64,000 nt of DNA from Pseudomonas fluorescens. Its GTDB lineage: Bacteria > Pseudomonadota > Gammaproteobacteria > Pseudomonadales > Pseudomonadaceae. This document shows positions 9,363 to 19,926 of this stretch, piece after piece. The stretch is taken from positions 62,001 to 126,000 of the forward strand of contig NZ_CABVHJ010000002.1 in assembly GCF_902497745.1 (NCBI RefSeq). The letters are read 5' to 3'. Made by a program: the position numbers and the translations under genes. Within the stretch, counting starts at the first letter, position 1; each line of letters begins with the position of its first letter. The notes beneath the pieces are model-generated. The model had not been told where the DNA came from. It saw only the letters and a list, made by a program, of their open reading frames with translations, and made no database searches.

Positions 9363-9974
9363 TCAGCCCACGGTCGTGCGCAGGTACTCAGGAATGAGCA
9401 CGTTGAACCACAGCAGAATCATCGACACCAGAATGGTCACCATCACCAGCAAACCGACGCCCCAGACGCACGCCGCGTTGAGCAGGCCTTGCTCCTTGCG
9501 CTCATGCATAAAGGTCGGCAGCCCGACGAACAACAGGAACGTCGAATACACCGAGGCCGCGCCGAGTACGAGAATCGCCAGCCAGCGGCTCGGGTACAGC
9601 CCGGCGATGCCAGCAACAAAGAACGGCGTGACCGTGTATGCGGCGAATCCGATGCATTGATTGAGCGTCGGGCGCGTGTCGAACGAACGTGACATCCAGC
9701 GAATGAAACCACCCATAACCGCGACCCCGGCAACGATGGCGATGTACAGCAGAATGCTCAACTGCAGAGCACTGGCGCTGCTTAATCGCACGGTTTCACC
9801 GGCCGCCAGACTCCAACCGACATAGGTGGTGCCGATGAACAGACACACTGCCGGTATTAGCGCCAGTATCAGCAGATGGGCGAGGTAATGCCGGGGATGG
9901 GCTTCTTCTTCGCGGCGGATATCGGTCCAGGCGAAGTTGGGTTGGGTGAAGAGCTTGATAAGAGGGGCAGACAT
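9363..9974 (-). CDS. Yip1 family membrane protein
   Basis: A 203-residue protein with a hydrophilic N-terminus beginning MSAPLIKLFTQPNFAW and five hydrophobic segments (about 33-53, 65-88, 105-130, 133-153, 168-195). This layout is that of the bacterial Yip1/DUF1282 family of inner membrane proteins with unknown role. The start has an ideal AGGAGG eight bases upstream. The antiporter gene follows 45 bp downstream, so the two may be co-transcribed. Family call is from overall pattern. Confidence 0.78.
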   Translation of the reverse strand: MSAPLIKLFTQPNFAWTDIRREEEAHPRHYLAHLLILALIPAVCLFIGTTYVGWSLAAGETVRLSSASALQLSILLYIAIVAGVAVMGGFIRWMSRSFDTRPTLNQCIGFAAYTVTPFFVAGIAGLYPSRWLAILVLGAASVYSTFLLFVGLPTFMHERKEQGLLNAACVWGVGLLVMVTILVSMILLWFNVLIPEYLRTTVG

Positions 9975-10088
9975 GACGACCTCCTGATCCTGACGACCTA
10001 TTGGGGCTCTTAAAGGTATGGAGAGGTCTTGGGGACGGCAGTTCAGTTTTTCTGCACACCACGGATTTTACGGGCTCACACCGTCCAG

Positions 10089-10168
10089 TAGGAGCTGCCG
10101 AAGGCTGCGATCTTTTGATCTTGAATGAAGAACAAAATCAAAAGATCGCAGCCTTCGACAGCTCTTAC
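10089..10168. repeat. Inverted repeat (gctgccgaaggctgcgatc family)
   Basis: Two arms of about 30 bp, TAGGAGCTGCCGAAGGCTGC and its inverse, form a long hairpin with a short spacer. The same element recurs at 38514-38621. It lies between a Yip1 gene and an SDR gene, reading toward both as an extragenic element. Confidence 0.8.
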
Positions 10169-10188
10169 AGAGATATGGAGGCTGGCAG

Positions 10189-11046
10189 TTAGAGCATCGG
10201 CTTACCGCCGGTCACGCCATAACGCTGGCCAGTGATGTAACTGGCTTCGTCCGAGGCCAGCAGCACATAGATCGGCGCCACTTCCACCGGTTGCCCGGGG
10301 CGGCCGAGCGGGGTGTTGCCGCCGAAGTTCTGCACTTCTTCATCGGGCATGGTCGAGACGATCAGCGGCGTCCAGATCGGACCGGGCGCCACACTGTTCA
10401 CGCGGATTTCCCTCGGGCCGAGCATCTGCGCCAGTCCACCAGTGAAATTGGCAATTGCGCCTTTGGTGGTGGCGTAGGCGAGCAGGGTCGGTTTGGGCAT
10501 GTCCGAGTTGACCGAACTGGTGTTGATGATCGACGAACCGGGGCCCATGTGCTTGATCGCAGCCTGACACAGGCGGAAGATTGCGGTGATGTTGACGTCG
10601 AAGGTCATCACCCACTCCTCATCGGGAATTTCCTCGAAGTTTTCATGGGTCATCTGGAACGCGGCGTTGTTGACCAGCACGTCGATGCGGCCAAAGCGTT
10701 CGACGGTTTTGTCGACCAAGGCCTGGCAATGGGATTTCTGCGCGATATCGCCCGGCAGCAGAATGCACTGACGCCCGGCCTGTTCGACCCAGCGTGCGGT
10801 TTCCTGGGCGTCTTCGTGTTCATTCAAATAGGCGACTGCAACGTCGGCGCCTTCACGGGCGAAAGCGATCGCCACTGCACGGCCGATGCCGCTGTCGGCG
10901 CCGGTGATCAGGGCAATCTTGCCGGCCAGTCGCCCGGAGCCGACGTAGCTTTGCTCGCCGCAATCTGGATAGGGTTCCATTTTGCGTTGCGAACCGGGCA
11001 CGGCTTGGGCTTGTGCGGGGAAGGGTGGTTTTGGATAGTCAGTCAT
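10189..11046 (-). CDS. SDR family NAD(P)-dependent oxidoreductase
   Basis: A 285-residue protein of the YghA/YhxC-type short-chain dehydrogenase group, which carries an N-terminal extension before the Rossmann fold. The cofactor motif TGADSGIG is at 48-55, NNAA follows the fourth strand, and the active site Ser and YATTK (Tyr-x3-Lys) are present, so it should be active. It would oxidise or reduce an alcohol or carbonyl using NAD(P); the substrate is unknown. ATG 11046 with GGAG upstream is chosen over a longer frame. It is a single gene flanked on both sides by inverted repeats. Confidence 0.88.
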   Translation of the reverse strand: MTDYPKPPFPAQAQAVPGSQRKMEPYPDCGEQSYVGSGRLAGKIALITGADSGIGRAVAIAFAREGADVAVAYLNEHEDAQETARWVEQAGRQCILLPGDIAQKSHCQALVDKTVERFGRIDVLVNNAAFQMTHENFEEIPDEEWVMTFDVNITAIFRLCQAAIKHMGPGSSIINTSSVNSDMPKPTLLAYATTKGAIANFTGGLAQMLGPREIRVNSVAPGPIWTPLIVSTMPDEEVQNFGGNTPLGRPGQPVEVAPIYVLLASDEASYITGQRYGVTGGKPML

Positions 11047-11154
11047 CGTGGGTCTCCGAGGTCTCATGGCAGGTATGGGCGGTTGACCCGGTGCGTTTGC
11101 CGTGAGTTCGATCGGATTTACGCCGCATTTTCCGACTTGGAAATGCAAAACCAA

Positions 11155-11245
11155 TGTGGGAGCGAGCTTGCTCGCGAAGGCGGAGTGTCAGCCAACGTCA
11201 ATGTTGACTGAACCACCGCCTTCGCGAGCAAGCTCGCTCCCACAG
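11155..11245. repeat. REP inverted pair
   Basis: TGTGGGAGCGAGCTTGCTCG and its inverted partner are separated by a spacer of about 30 bp. This is the standard Pseudomonas REP doublet. Confidence 0.9.
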
Positions 11246-11261
11246 GGGATCATCTGAGGTT

Positions 11262-12416
11262 TCAGGTATTGCGTGTAGTCAGGGCGCGCTCCATGCGGGC
11301 AATGCCTTCTTCAAGCAACGAACGCGGGCAGCCGAAGTTCAGGCGTACGAACTGCTGGTGCTGATCGCCGAAGTCCAGACCGGCGCTGAGGCCAATCTTG
11401 CCCTGCTCGAGGAAGAACTGCTGCGGGTTGTCCAGATCCAGCGCCGAGCAATCCAGCCAGGCCAGATACGTGCCCTGCGGCACGTTGATGGTCAGGCCCG
11501 GCAAGCGGCTGCGTACTGCTTCAACCAGCCAGTCGCGGTTGGCCTGCAGATAGGTTTTCAATTCGGCCAGCCACGGCGCGCCTTCGCTGTAAGCGACGCG
11601 GGTGGCTTCCATGCCCAGTGGGTTGACGCTGTCGACCATGCCGCAGCGGGCATGGTTGACGCGCTCACGCAGGGCAGCATCTTGAATGATCATGAACGAG
11701 GTCTTCAGGCCGGCGATGTTGTAGGCCTTGCTCGCCGACATCAGGGTGATGGTGCGCTTGGCAATCTCCGGGCTCAGGGAGGCGGTCGGAATGTGCACGC
11801 GACCGTCGTAGCACAATTCGGCGTGGATTTCGTCGGAGATGATCCACGCGTCCTGCGTCGCACAGATATCCGCCACTGCTTGCAGCTCTTCACGGCCAAA
11901 CACCTTGCCGATCGGGTTGTGCGGGTTGCTCAACAGCAGCGCGCCGCCACCGTTCAGCGATTCACGCAGCACATCCAGCGGCGTCAGGTAAGTGCCGTCG
12001 GCCTGCGCAATGAACTCCAGCTCGACCTTGTTCAAACCCCAGTGGCCCGGCGCGTGGCGCAGTGGCGGATAGTTAGGCACTTGCACCACGACGTTTTGCT
12101 GCGGCTGCACCAGCGCCTTCAAAGCCATGTTGAAACCGGACTCGACGCCTGGCAGAAAGATCAGCTCTTGCGGTTTGACCTTCCAGGCGAACTTGTTCCA
12201 CAGGTCGGCAACGATGGCTTCACGCAGGTTGTCCTGCGCCACGCTGTAGCCCACCAGTGGATGCAGCAGGCGCTGTTGCAGCGCCTCGATGATCACCGGT
12301 GGCGCGGCGAAATCCATATCAGCGACCCACATTGGCAACACATCGGCCGGGTAGCGGCTCCACTTGGTGCTGCCGGTGTTGTGGCGGTCGAATAGCTGAT
12401 CAAAATCGAAAGTCAT
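11262..12416 (-). CDS. MalY/PatB-type aminotransferase (cystathionine beta-lyase-like)
   Basis: A 384-residue fold-type I PLP enzyme. It has the MalY/PatB N-terminus (FDRHNTGSTKWSRYP, PMWVADMDF), the NPHNPIGK motif, SDEIHAEL, and the PLP lysine K230 in SASKAYNIAGLK. Family members cleave cystathionine or cysteine to pyruvate, ammonia and a thiol. The ATG at 12416 gives the usual start; a longer open frame runs into the adjoining REP pair and is rejected. It is a lone gene between two REP doublets, divergent from the formate dehydrogenase operon. The exact substrate is not known. Confidence 0.9.
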   Translation of the reverse strand: MTFDFDQLFDRHNTGSTKWSRYPADVLPMWVADMDFAAPPVIIEALQQRLLHPLVGYSVAQDNLREAIVADLWNKFAWKVKPQELIFLPGVESGFNMALKALVQPQQNVVVQVPNYPPLRHAPGHWGLNKVELEFIAQADGTYLTPLDVLRESLNGGGALLLSNPHNPIGKVFGREELQAVADICATQDAWIISDEIHAELCYDGRVHIPTASLSPEIAKRTITLMSASKAYNIAGLKTSFMIIQDAALRERVNHARCGMVDSVNPLGMEATRVAYSEGAPWLAELKTYLQANRDWLVEAVRSRLPGLTINVPQGTYLAWLDCSALDLDNPQQFFLEQGKIGLSAGLDFGDQHQQFVRLNFGCPRSLLEEGIARMERALTTRNT

Positions 12417-12488
12417 GCGCGGTCTCGTGAAGGCGGGAATGGTCCTGCGGGCATGATAAGCCCATGGCCGTGCTGGAGCACACAAAAC

Positions 12489-12581
12489 CTGTGGGAGCGA
12501 GCCTGCTCGCGAAAGCGGTCTGTCAGTCAATATTTGTCTCAACTGACAGGGCCTCTTCGCGAGCAGGCTCGCTCCCACAGG
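12489..12581. repeat. REP inverted pair
   Basis: CTGTGGGAGCGAGCCTGCTC and its inverse flank a 35-bp spacer between the MalY-like gene and the fdn operon. Confidence 0.9.
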
Positions 12582-12696
12582 TTTTCCAGTGCATGACCGA
12601 TTGTCGCCGACGGTCGGTTTTCACACAGATCGTGTGGTCATTGTCTACAGTGAAAAGGTCGGCAGACGTTTGCCGCAACCGTGATTGTCCAGATAA

Positions 12697-12718
12697 AACC
12701 CGGCACAAGTACCGGGTT
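12697..12718 (+). promoter_or_regulatory. Leader hairpin before fdnG
   Basis: A perfect stem AACCCGG / CCGGGTT with an 8-nt loop ends 21 bases before the fdnG ATG, and a CCTGATCAGG palindrome containing the AGGAG region lies between them. No T-run follows, so it is not a terminator. It may protect or control the mRNA start; function is inferred only. Confidence 0.45.
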
Positions 12719-12739
12719 CCACCTGATCAGGAGTGCACG

Positions 12740-15700
12740 ATGGATCTCAGCCGTCGTCAGTTCTTCAAGGTCGCCGGTATCGGCCTTGCAGGCTCGAGCC
12801 TGGGCGCGTTGGGCATGGCCCCGACGCTGGCCTTCGCCGAGCAGGTGCGCCACTTCAAGCTTGCCCACACCCATGAAACCCGCAACACCTGCCCGTATTG
12901 CTCGGTCGGCTGCGGTTTGATCATGTACAGCCAGGGCGATACCGCGAAGAACGTAGCGCAAAGCATCATTCACATCGAGGGCGACGCCGACCATCCGGTC
13001 AACCGCGGCACCCTCTGCCCGAAAGGCGCAGGCCTTCTCGACTTCATTCACAGCCCCGGCCGTTTGCTCTACCCGCAAACGCGCAAACCGGGCAGCAGCG
13101 AATGGACGCGAATCAGTTGGGACGAAGCGCTCGACCGCATCGCCGACCTGATGAAAACCGACCGCGACGCCAACTTCATCGAGAAAAATGCCAATGGGCA
13201 AACGGTGAATCGCTGGCTGACCACCGGCTTCCTCGCCGCGTCGGCAGCGTCCAACGAAGCCGGTTACATCACCCAGAAGGTGATTCGCAGTCTCGGCATG
13301 CTGGGGTTCGATAACCAGGCGCGTGTCTGACACGGCCCGACGGTGGCAAGTCTTGCCCCGACGTACGGCCGTGGTGCCATGACCAATACCTGGACCGATA
13401 TCGCCAACGCGAATCTGATCCTGGTGATGGGCGGCAACGCAGCAGAAGCGCATCCGTGCGGCTTCAAATGGGTGACCGAGGCCAAGGCGCACAACGCTGC
13501 GCGGCTGATCGTGGTCGATCCGCGTTTTACCCGGACTGCTTCGGTGGCCGACTATTACGCGCCGATCCGCACCGGCACCGACATCGCCTTCATGGGCGGG
13601 CTGATCAATTACCTGCTGACCGAGGACAAGATCCAGCACGAGTACGTGCGCAATTACACCGACGTGTCGTTCATCGTCAAAGCAGGCTATGGCTTCGAAG
13701 ACGGCATCTTCAGCGGCTACGACGTGGCCAAACGCAGCTACACCGACAAATCCGGCTGGGGTTACGAGTTGGGCGAGGACGGCTTCGTCAGAGTCGACCC
13801 GACCCTGCAAGACCCGCGCTGCGTCTATCAATTGATGAAGCAGCATTACAGCCGCTACAACATCGACCTCGCCAGCCAGATCTGCGGCATGCCGGTCGAC
13901 GCCATGCAAAAAATCTGGGAAGAGATCGCCACCTGCTCGATTCCGGGCAAGACCATGACGATTCTCTACGCCCTCGGCTGGACCCAGCACTCGATCGGCG
14001 CGCAGATCATTCGCAGCGCGGCGATGGTGCAACTGCTGTTGGGCAACGTCGGCATGCCCGGTGGCGGGGTCAACGCCTTGCGCGGTCACTCGAATATTCA
14101 GGGTCTGACCGACCTTGGCTTACTCTCCAACGCACTGCCGGGTTACCTGACGCTGGGCAGCGACAGCGAGCAGGACTACGGTCAGTTCATCCACAAGCGC
14201 ACGCAGGTTCCGCTTAGACCGGGGCAGTTGTCCTACTGGCAGAACTACAGCAAATTCCACGTCAGCCTGATGAAGTCGTGGTACGGCGCCAACGCGACCG
14301 TCGAGAACAATTGGTGCTACGACCATTTGCCGAAACTCGACATCCCCAACTACGACGTCCTGAAGATGTTCGACCTGATGAGCCAGGGCAAGGTCAACGG
14401 CTACTTCTGCCAAGGCTTCAATCCGATCGCTGCACTACCGGACAAGAACCGCGTAATGGGCGCACTGGCCAAGCTGAAATGGCTGGTAGTGATGGATCCG
14501 CTGGCGACAGAAACCTCGGAGTTCTGGCACAACGTCGGGCCGTATAACGATGTGAAAACCGACGAAATCCAGACCGAAGTCATTCGCCTGCCGACCACTT
14601 GTTTTGCCGAAGAGGACGGCTCACTGGTCAACAGCAGCCGCTGGCTGCAGTGGCACTGGAAAGGCGCCGACGGCCCGGGCGAAGCGCAAACCGACATTCG
14701 CATCATGAGCGAATTGTTCCTGCGCCTGCGCAAGCGCTATCAGGCCGAGGGCGGCAAATTCCCTGATCCGCTGCTGAAACTGACGTGGCCGTACAAGATC
14801 CCCGACGAGCCTTCGCCGGAAGAGTTGGCCAAGGAAATCAACGGCAGTGCCGTGGCTGATTTCACCGATGCCGCGGGCGTTGCGGTCAAGGCCGGTTCGC
14901 AACTGGCCGGGTTTGGCTTGCTCAAGGATGACGGCAGTACCGCGTCCGGTTGCTGGATCTTCGCCGGCAGTTGGACCGAGGCCGGCAACCAGATGGCCCG
15001 CCGCGACAACGCCGACCCATTCGGTATGCATCAGCATCTGGGCTGGGCGTGGGCGTGGCCGGCCAACCGGCGGATTCTCTACAACCGTGCTTCGGCGGAC
15101 GTCGCCGGCAAACCGTGGGATCCGAAAAAACGCCTGGTGTGGTGGAACGGCAAGGCTTGGACCGGCACCGATGTACCGGACTACAAAGCCGATGTACCGC
15201 CGGAAGCCGGGATGAACCCGTTCATCATGAATCCCGAAGGCGTCGCGCGGTTCTTCGCCGTCGACAAGATGAACGAGGGGCCATTCCCCGAGCACTACGA
15301 GCCGTTCGAAACGCCGATCGGCATCAACCCGCTGCACCCGCAAAACAAGAAAGCCACCAGCAACCCGGCGGCGCGGATCTTCGATTCGGTCTGGGAAACC
15401 CTCGGCGAGGCCAAGGACTTCCCGTACGCCGGCACCAGTTACCGGCTCACCGAGCATTTCCACTTCTGGAGCAAGCACTGCAAGTTAAACGCGATTGCTC
15501 AACCCGAGCAGTTCGTCGAAATCGGTGAAGTGCTGGCGAAAGAGAAGGGCATCGCTGCCGGTGATCGCGTGCGCGTCAGTTGCAAGCGCGGCTTTATCGA
15601 AGCGGTGGCGGTGGTGACGAAAAGGATCCGGCCGCTGCAGGTCAACGGCCAGGTCGTGCATCAGATCGGCATCCCGCTGCACTGGGGTTTCACCGGCCTG

Positions 15701-15805
15701 ACGCGTCACGGTTACCTGACCAACACCCTGGTGCCGTTCCTCGGCGATGGCAATACACAGACCCCGGAATCCAAGTCATTCCTGGTCAACGTGGAGAAAC
15801 TGTAA
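12740..15805 (+). CDS. fdnG: Formate dehydrogenase major subunit, selenoprotein with in-frame UGA
   Basis: One gene read through the TGA at 13328-13330 as selenocysteine (residue 197), giving 1021 residues, close to E. coli FdnG. The context RV-Sec-HGPTVASLAPTYGRGAM is the invariant active site of formate dehydrogenases N and O. The N-terminus has a twin-arginine signal (SRRQFFK) ending near AFAEQ, so the enzyme faces the periplasm. Cys motif CPYCSVGC and GTLCPKG bind a 4Fe-4S cluster, and the rest is a molybdopterin domain. It oxidises formate to CO2. AGGAG precedes the ATG, and the beta, gamma and FdhE genes follow directly. Confidence 0.97.
13328..13373 (+). promoter_or_regulatory. Bacterial SECIS element in fdnG
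   Basis: Directly after the UGA, CACGGCC (13331-13337) pairs with GGCCGTG (13367-13373). The apical hairpin GGCAA-GTC-TTGCC (13345-13357) matches the SelB-binding GU loop of known fdhF/fdnG elements. It recodes the UGA as selenocysteine. Confidence 0.92.
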
Positions 15806-16741
15806 ATGGCCAGCCAAGACATTATTGCCCGCTCGGCCACCACCACGGTGCCGCCATCGGTGAGGAATCAGGAGGCGGTCGCCAAGCTGATCGACACCAC
15901 TAAATGCATCGGCTGCAAGGCCTGTCAGGTCGCCTGCTCGGAATGGAACGAGCTGCGCGACGAGGTCGGCCACAACCACGGCACCTACGACAACCCGCAA
16001 GACCTCAGCGCCGAAACCTGGACGTTGATGCGTTTCACCGAGCACGAAACCGACGCCGGCAACCTCGAGTGGCTGATTCGCAAGGACGGCTGCATGCACT
16101 GCGCCGAGCCCGGTTGTCTGGCGGCGTGCCCGAGTCCCGGCGCAATCATCAAGCACGCCAACGGCATCGTCGATTTCGATCAGGATCACTGCATCGGTTG
16201 CGGTTATTGCATCACCGGTTGCCCGTTCAATATTCCGCGCATTTCGCAGAAGGATCACAAGGCTTACAAGTGCACCTTGTGTTCGGATCGGGTCGCTGTA
16301 GGGCTGGAACCGGCCTGCGTGAAAACCTGCCCGACCGGCGCCATCGTCTTCGGCACCAAGGAAGACATGAAGGAACACGCCGCCGAACGCATCGTCGATC
16401 TGAAAAGCCGTGGCTTCGAAAACGCTGGTCTGTATGACCCGGCCGGTGTTGGCGGCACGCATGTGATGTACGTGTTGCACCACGCCGATACACCAACCAT
16501 CTACGCCAACCTGCCGCAGGATCCGGCGATCAGCCCGTTGGTGGGCCTGTGGAAGGGCATCAGCAAACCTCTGGGCCTGCTGGCCATGGGCGCGGCGGTG
16601 TTGGCCGGGTTCTTCCATTACGTGCGTATCGGGCCGAACCGGGTCGAGGAGGATGAACATCCGACTCCACCTGACACCTCGGTGCACGTTGTCGATCCGG
16701 CCGTGCACACCTTCGATCCACGCGGGGAGGAGCGGCCATGA
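15806..16741 (+). CDS. fdnH: Formate dehydrogenase iron-sulfur (beta) subunit
   Basis: A 311-residue protein carrying four ferredoxin-like clusters: [37 protein letters not shown], and CTLCSDR with ACVKTCP. A single hydrophobic segment near residues 250-270 anchors it in the membrane, as in E. coli FdnH. It passes electrons from the selenoprotein subunit to the cytochrome b subunit. It starts one base after the fdnG stop and overlaps the next gene by 4 nt (ATGA), so the three subunits are made together. The N and O isoenzymes cannot be told apart from the sequence alone; FdnH/FdoH is the safe family name. Confidence 0.95.
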   Translation: MASQDIIARSATTTVPPSVRNQEAVAKLIDTTKCIGCKACQVACSEWNELRDEVGHNHGTYDNPQDLSAETWTLMRFTEHETDAGNLEWLIRKDGCMHCAEPGCLAACPSPGAIIKHANGIVDFDQDHCIGCGYCITGCPFNIPRISQKDHKAYKCTLCSDRVAVGLEPACVKTCPTGAIVFGTKEDMKEHAAERIVDLKSRGFENAGLYDPAGVGGTHVMYVLHHADTPTIYANLPQDPAISPLVGLWKGISKPLGLLAMGAAVLAGFFHYVRIGPNRVEEDEHPTPPDTSVHVVDPAVHTFDPRGEERP

Positions 16742-17403
16742 GCAACAAGACGATCCTGCGTTACACCGCCAACCAACGCACCAATCACTGGCTGGTGGCG
16801 ATCCTGTTTTTCATGGCCGGGCTGTCCGGACTGGCGTTGTTTCACCCGTCGCTGTTCTGGCTGAGCAACCTGTTCGGCGGCGGGCCGTGGACGCGGATTC
16901 TGCACCCGTACATGGGCATCGCCATGTTCGTGTTTTTCCTCGGTCTGGTGCTGAGTTTCTGGCGCGCCAACTTCTTTATCAGCAACGACGGCAAGTGGAT
17001 GCGCCGCATTGACCGGGTGCTGGTCAATGACGAGGAAAGCGTGCCGCCAGTGGGCAAGTACAACGCCGGGCAAAAGCTGCTGTTCTGGACTTTACTGCTG
17101 TGCATGCTCGGTTTGCTGTTCACCGGACTGGTCATTTGGCGCGCCTGGTTCAGTGCGTATTTCGACATCACCGTGATTCGCTGGGCGATGCTGTTGCATG
17201 CGCTGGCCGGGTTCATTCTGGTGCTGAGCATCATCATTCACATCTACGCCGGGCTGTGGATCAAAGGCTCGGTGGACGCGATGATGCATGGCTGGGTCAG
17301 CCGCGCCTGGGCGAAGAAACACCATGAACTCTGGTATCGCGAGGTGACCCGCGATGAACGCCAAGCGGACGTGCCGGAGCGACCGATCACCAAAAAGGGC
17401 TGA
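16738..17403 (+). CDS. fdnI: Formate dehydrogenase cytochrome b556 (gamma) subunit
   Basis: A 221-residue membrane protein with four hydrophobic segments (about 20-40, 57-77, 112-132, 150-175). Histidines in the first, second and last segments (TNHW, HPYMG, LLHALAG, IIHIYAG) fit the two b-type hemes of FdnI/FdoI. It receives electrons from the beta subunit and reduces quinone. It overlaps fdnH by 4 nt and is followed after 3 nt by fdhE. Gene order G-H-I-E matches formate dehydrogenase operons in other bacteria. Confidence 0.94.
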   Translation: MSNKTILRYTANQRTNHWLVAILFFMAGLSGLALFHPSLFWLSNLFGGGPWTRILHPYMGIAMFVFFLGLVLSFWRANFFISNDGKWMRRIDRVLVNDEESVPPVGKYNAGQKLLFWTLLLCMLGLLFTGLVIWRAWFSAYFDITVIRWAMLLHALAGFILVLSIIIHIYAGLWIKGSVDAMMHGWVSRAWAKKHHELWYREVTRDERQADVPERPITKKG

Positions 17404-17406
17404 CTT

Positions 17407-18333
17407 TTGCCAACCATTCTTGAGCCTGGGGAAATCGAAGCGGCGGCGAGTTCGCCGCCGTTTCTGCATCTGCCACCGCATAACCTGTTCACCCTGCGCG
17501 CTGATCGTCTAGAGTTTTTGGCGCAAGGGCATCCGTTGGCCGAGTACTTACGCTTGATCGCCGGGTTGTGCCGGATTCAGCAACAGGTATTCGACGATCC
17601 GCCGCTGACGGCGCCGTTTGATCAGCAACGGATCGAGGCCTGTCAGCAGCATGGTTTGCCGCCGTTTGCGGCTGACACCTTGGTGCGTGAAGAGGGTTGG
17701 CAGGCTTATCTTGATGCTTTATTGAAACGCTATGCGCCGGTTGAACAACCCGCCGTTGTAGATGCAGTGGACACCTTGCGTTCCGCCAGTCCCGGCCAGT
17801 TGCGCGCGTGGGCCGTGGCGTTGGTCAGCGGGCAATATTCGATGGTGCCAGCGCAACTGGTGCCGTTTCTCGGCGCCGCGCTGCAAGTGGCGTGGAGTCA
17901 CTGGCTGCTCAGCACGCCGAATCTGCAACTCAAACCGGGTGACAGCCTCAGCCAATGCCCGGCCTGTGGTTCGCCGGCGATGGCCGGGGTAATCCGCCAT
18001 CGCGGCAAGCACAACGGTTTGCGTTATCTGGTCTGCTCGCTGTGTGCCTGTGAATGGCATGTGGTGCGGGTCAAGTGCGTGTACTGCGAGTCGAGCAAGG
18101 GCCTCGATTATCTGAGCCTTGAGGACGATCGCCATGCTGCGAATCAGGCGCCGCTTAGGGCAGAGGTCTGTCCGGGCTGTAACAGTTATCTGAAACTGGT
18201 GTATCTGGAGAACGATGCTGACGCCGAAGCCTTGTCGGCGGATCTCTCCAGTTTGCTGCTGGACATGCGACTGGCGCAGGACGGTTATCAGCGGCTGGCA
18301 CCGAATCTGTTGCTGGCACCGGGAGACGATTGA
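17407..18333 (+). CDS. fdhE: Formate dehydrogenase accessory protein FdhE
   Basis: A 308-residue cytoplasmic protein with a TTG start 3 nt after fdnI. The C-terminal half has paired cysteine motifs CPACG, CSLCACEWHVVRVKCVYC and CPGCNSY, as in FdhE, which binds iron and is needed to mature Tat-exported formate dehydrogenases. The length and motif order match the E. coli protein. It ends the fdn transcription unit; a REP pair separates it from selA, though read-through into the selenocysteine genes is possible. Confidence 0.94.
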   Translation: MPTILEPGEIEAAASSPPFLHLPPHNLFTLRADRLEFLAQGHPLAEYLRLIAGLCRIQQQVFDDPPLTAPFDQQRIEACQQHGLPPFAADTLVREEGWQAYLDALLKRYAPVEQPAVVDAVDTLRSASPGQLRAWAVALVSGQYSMVPAQLVPFLGAALQVAWSHWLLSTPNLQLKPGDSLSQCPACGSPAMAGVIRHRGKHNGLRYLVCSLCACEWHVVRVKCVYCESSKGLDYLSLEDDRHAANQAPLRAEVCPGCNSYLKLVYLENDADAEALSADLSSLLLDMRLAQDGYQRLAPNLLLAPGDD

Positions 18334-18344
18334 CGAGAGCAAAA

Positions 18345-18490
18345 CTGTGGGAGGGAGCCTGCTCCCGAAGGGGCCATTTCAGCCACATCAGCTTTGACTG
18401 ACTTACCGCTTTCGCGAGCAGGCTCGCTCCCACAGTGCGTCTACACTTCTGAAACCCTTGTGGGAGGGAGCTTGTTCCCGAAGGGGCTGT
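18345..18490. repeat. REP doublet plus a third REP copy
   Basis: CTGTGGGAGGGAGCCTGCTC (from 18345) and its inverted partner (to 18435) form a doublet. A single variant copy, CTTGTGGGAGGGAGCTTG, lies at 18458-18490, just before the selA ribosome binding site. Confidence 0.85.
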
Positions 18491-18513
18491 TTCAGTTGAA
18501 TCAGGAGTGGCTG

Positions 18514-19926
18514 ATGTCTTCCAGCGTTGCCCTGCGTTTGCCGTCTATTGACGGGTTGTTGCGTCACCCGGCGTGCGCGCCGTTGGCCGAGCGTTACGGC
18601 CGGGATTCGTTACTGACGGGGCTGCGTCAGTTGCTCGATGAGCTGCGGCCCGGCGTGTTGAACGGGCACTTGTCCGCCGTTGAAATCGGCGCCGAAGTCC
18701 TTGCCGGCCGAGTCGGCGAACGCTTGGCGCAACAGCAGCGCAGTCAGGTTCGTCGGGTGTTCAACCTCACCGGCACCGTCCTGCACACCAACCTCGGCCG
18801 CGCCTTGTTGCCCGACGAAGCCATCGAAGCGGTGCAAATGGCCGCGCGTTATCCGCTCAATCTGGAATTCGATCTGGCCAGTGGCAAACGCGGTGATCGT
18901 GATGACCTGATCGAAGGCCTGATCCGCGAACTGACCGGCGCCGAAGCCGTCACCGTGGTCAACAACAATGCCGCCGCCGTGCTGCTAACGCTCAACAGTC
19001 TGGGCGCGCGCAAGGAAGGCATCATCTCGCGCGGTGAGTTGATCGAAATCGGCGGCGCTTTCCGCATCCCCGACATCATGGCCCGCGCCGGTGTGCGCCT
19101 GCACGAAGTCGGCACGACCAATCGCACCCATGCTCGCGACTACGAAGCGGCGATCAGCCCACGCAGCGGTTTGATCATGCGCGTGCATGCGAGCAACTAC
19201 AGCATCGAAGGATTTACCGCTCGCGTGCCGACCGCTGAACTGGCGGAGTTGGCGCATCGGCATGGCTTGCCGTTGCTGGAAGATCTGGGCAGTGGCAGCC
19301 TTTTGGATCTGACCCGTTGGGGTTTGCCGGCGGAACCGACCGTGCGGCAAGCGCTGCTGGATGGCGCGGACATCGTCACCTTCAGCGGCGACAAGTTGCT
19401 CGGCGGTCCGCAGGCGGGGTTGATCGTCGGGCGCAAAGAGCTGATCGCGAAGATCAAGAAAAACCCGCTGAAACGCGCGCTGCGGGTGGACAAGTTGACC
19501 TTGGCGGCACTGGAGGCGGTGCTGGGTTTGTATCGCGATCCGGATCGACTGGCTGAACGTTTGCCGAGTTTGCGTCTATTGACTCGCCCGCAGGCTGACA
19601 TCTTCGCCCAGGCTTCACGCCTGCAACCAATGCTGGCTCAAGTATTAGGCGAGATCTGGCAGGTCAGCGCAGTCGAGGCCTTGGGCATGATCGGCAGCGG
19701 CAGCCAACCGGTGGCGCGTTTGCCGAGTGCGGCATTGTGTATGCGGCCGCAGGTCTCCAAGCGTTTGCGCGGGCGTTGCCTGCTGAATCTGGAAGCGGCG
19801 TTGCGCGCCTTGCCGATCCCGGTGCTCGGGCGGATTGACGACGATGCGCTTTGGCTGGATCTGCGTCAGCTCGACGATGAACCGGCGTGGCTCGGGCAAT
19901 TGCCCCACCTGCAGGTCGACCCGTGA
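18514..19926 (+). CDS. selA: L-seryl-tRNA(Sec) selenium transferase
   Basis: A 470-residue PLP enzyme that converts Ser-tRNA(Sec) to selenocysteyl-tRNA(Sec) using selenophosphate. The PLP lysine is K294 in [13 protein letters not shown]; the N-terminal [11 protein letters not shown] and [18 protein letters not shown] motifs are typical of SelA. ATG 18514 with AGGAG is chosen over a longer open frame that runs through REP sequence. Its last codons overlap the selB start (GTGA). Together with fdnG, selB and the tRNA gene, it makes a self-consistent selenocysteine unit. Confidence 0.97.
   Translation: MSSSVALRLPSIDGLLRHPACAPLAERYGRDSLLTGLRQLLDELRPGVLNGHLSAVEIGAEVLAGRVGERLAQQQRSQVRRVFNLTGTVLHTNLGRALLPDEAIEAVQMAARYPLNLEFDLASGKRGDRDDLIEGLIRELTGAEAVTVVNNNAAAVLLTLNSLGARKEGIISRGELIEIGGAFRIPDIMARAGVRLHEVGTTNRTHARDYEAAISPRSGLIMRVHASNYSIEGFTARVPTAELAELAHRHGLPLLEDLGSGSLLDLTRWGLPAEPTVRQALLDGADIVTFSGDKLLGGPQAGLIVGRKELIAKIKKNPLKRALRVDKLTLAALEAVLGLYRDPDRLAERLPSLRLLTRPQADIFAQASRLQPMLAQVLGEIWQVSAVEALGMIGSGSQPVARLPSAALCMRPQVSKRLRGRCLLNLEAALRALPIPVLGRIDDDALWLDLRQLDDEPAWLGQLPHLQVDP

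Noticed and set aside
10001..10192. 63-codon + strand ORF
   Set aside because: It is made mostly of the inverted repeat at 10089-10168.
13328..13345. Stop codon splitting the formate dehydrogenase gene, as if a frameshift or pseudogene
   Set aside because: The frame is the same on both sides, the context is the invariant Sec site, a SECIS hairpin follows, and selA, selB and selC are adjacent.
12638..14089. 483-codon minus-strand open frame
   Set aside because: Antisense to fdnG; composition is that of a shadow frame (His and Arg rich).
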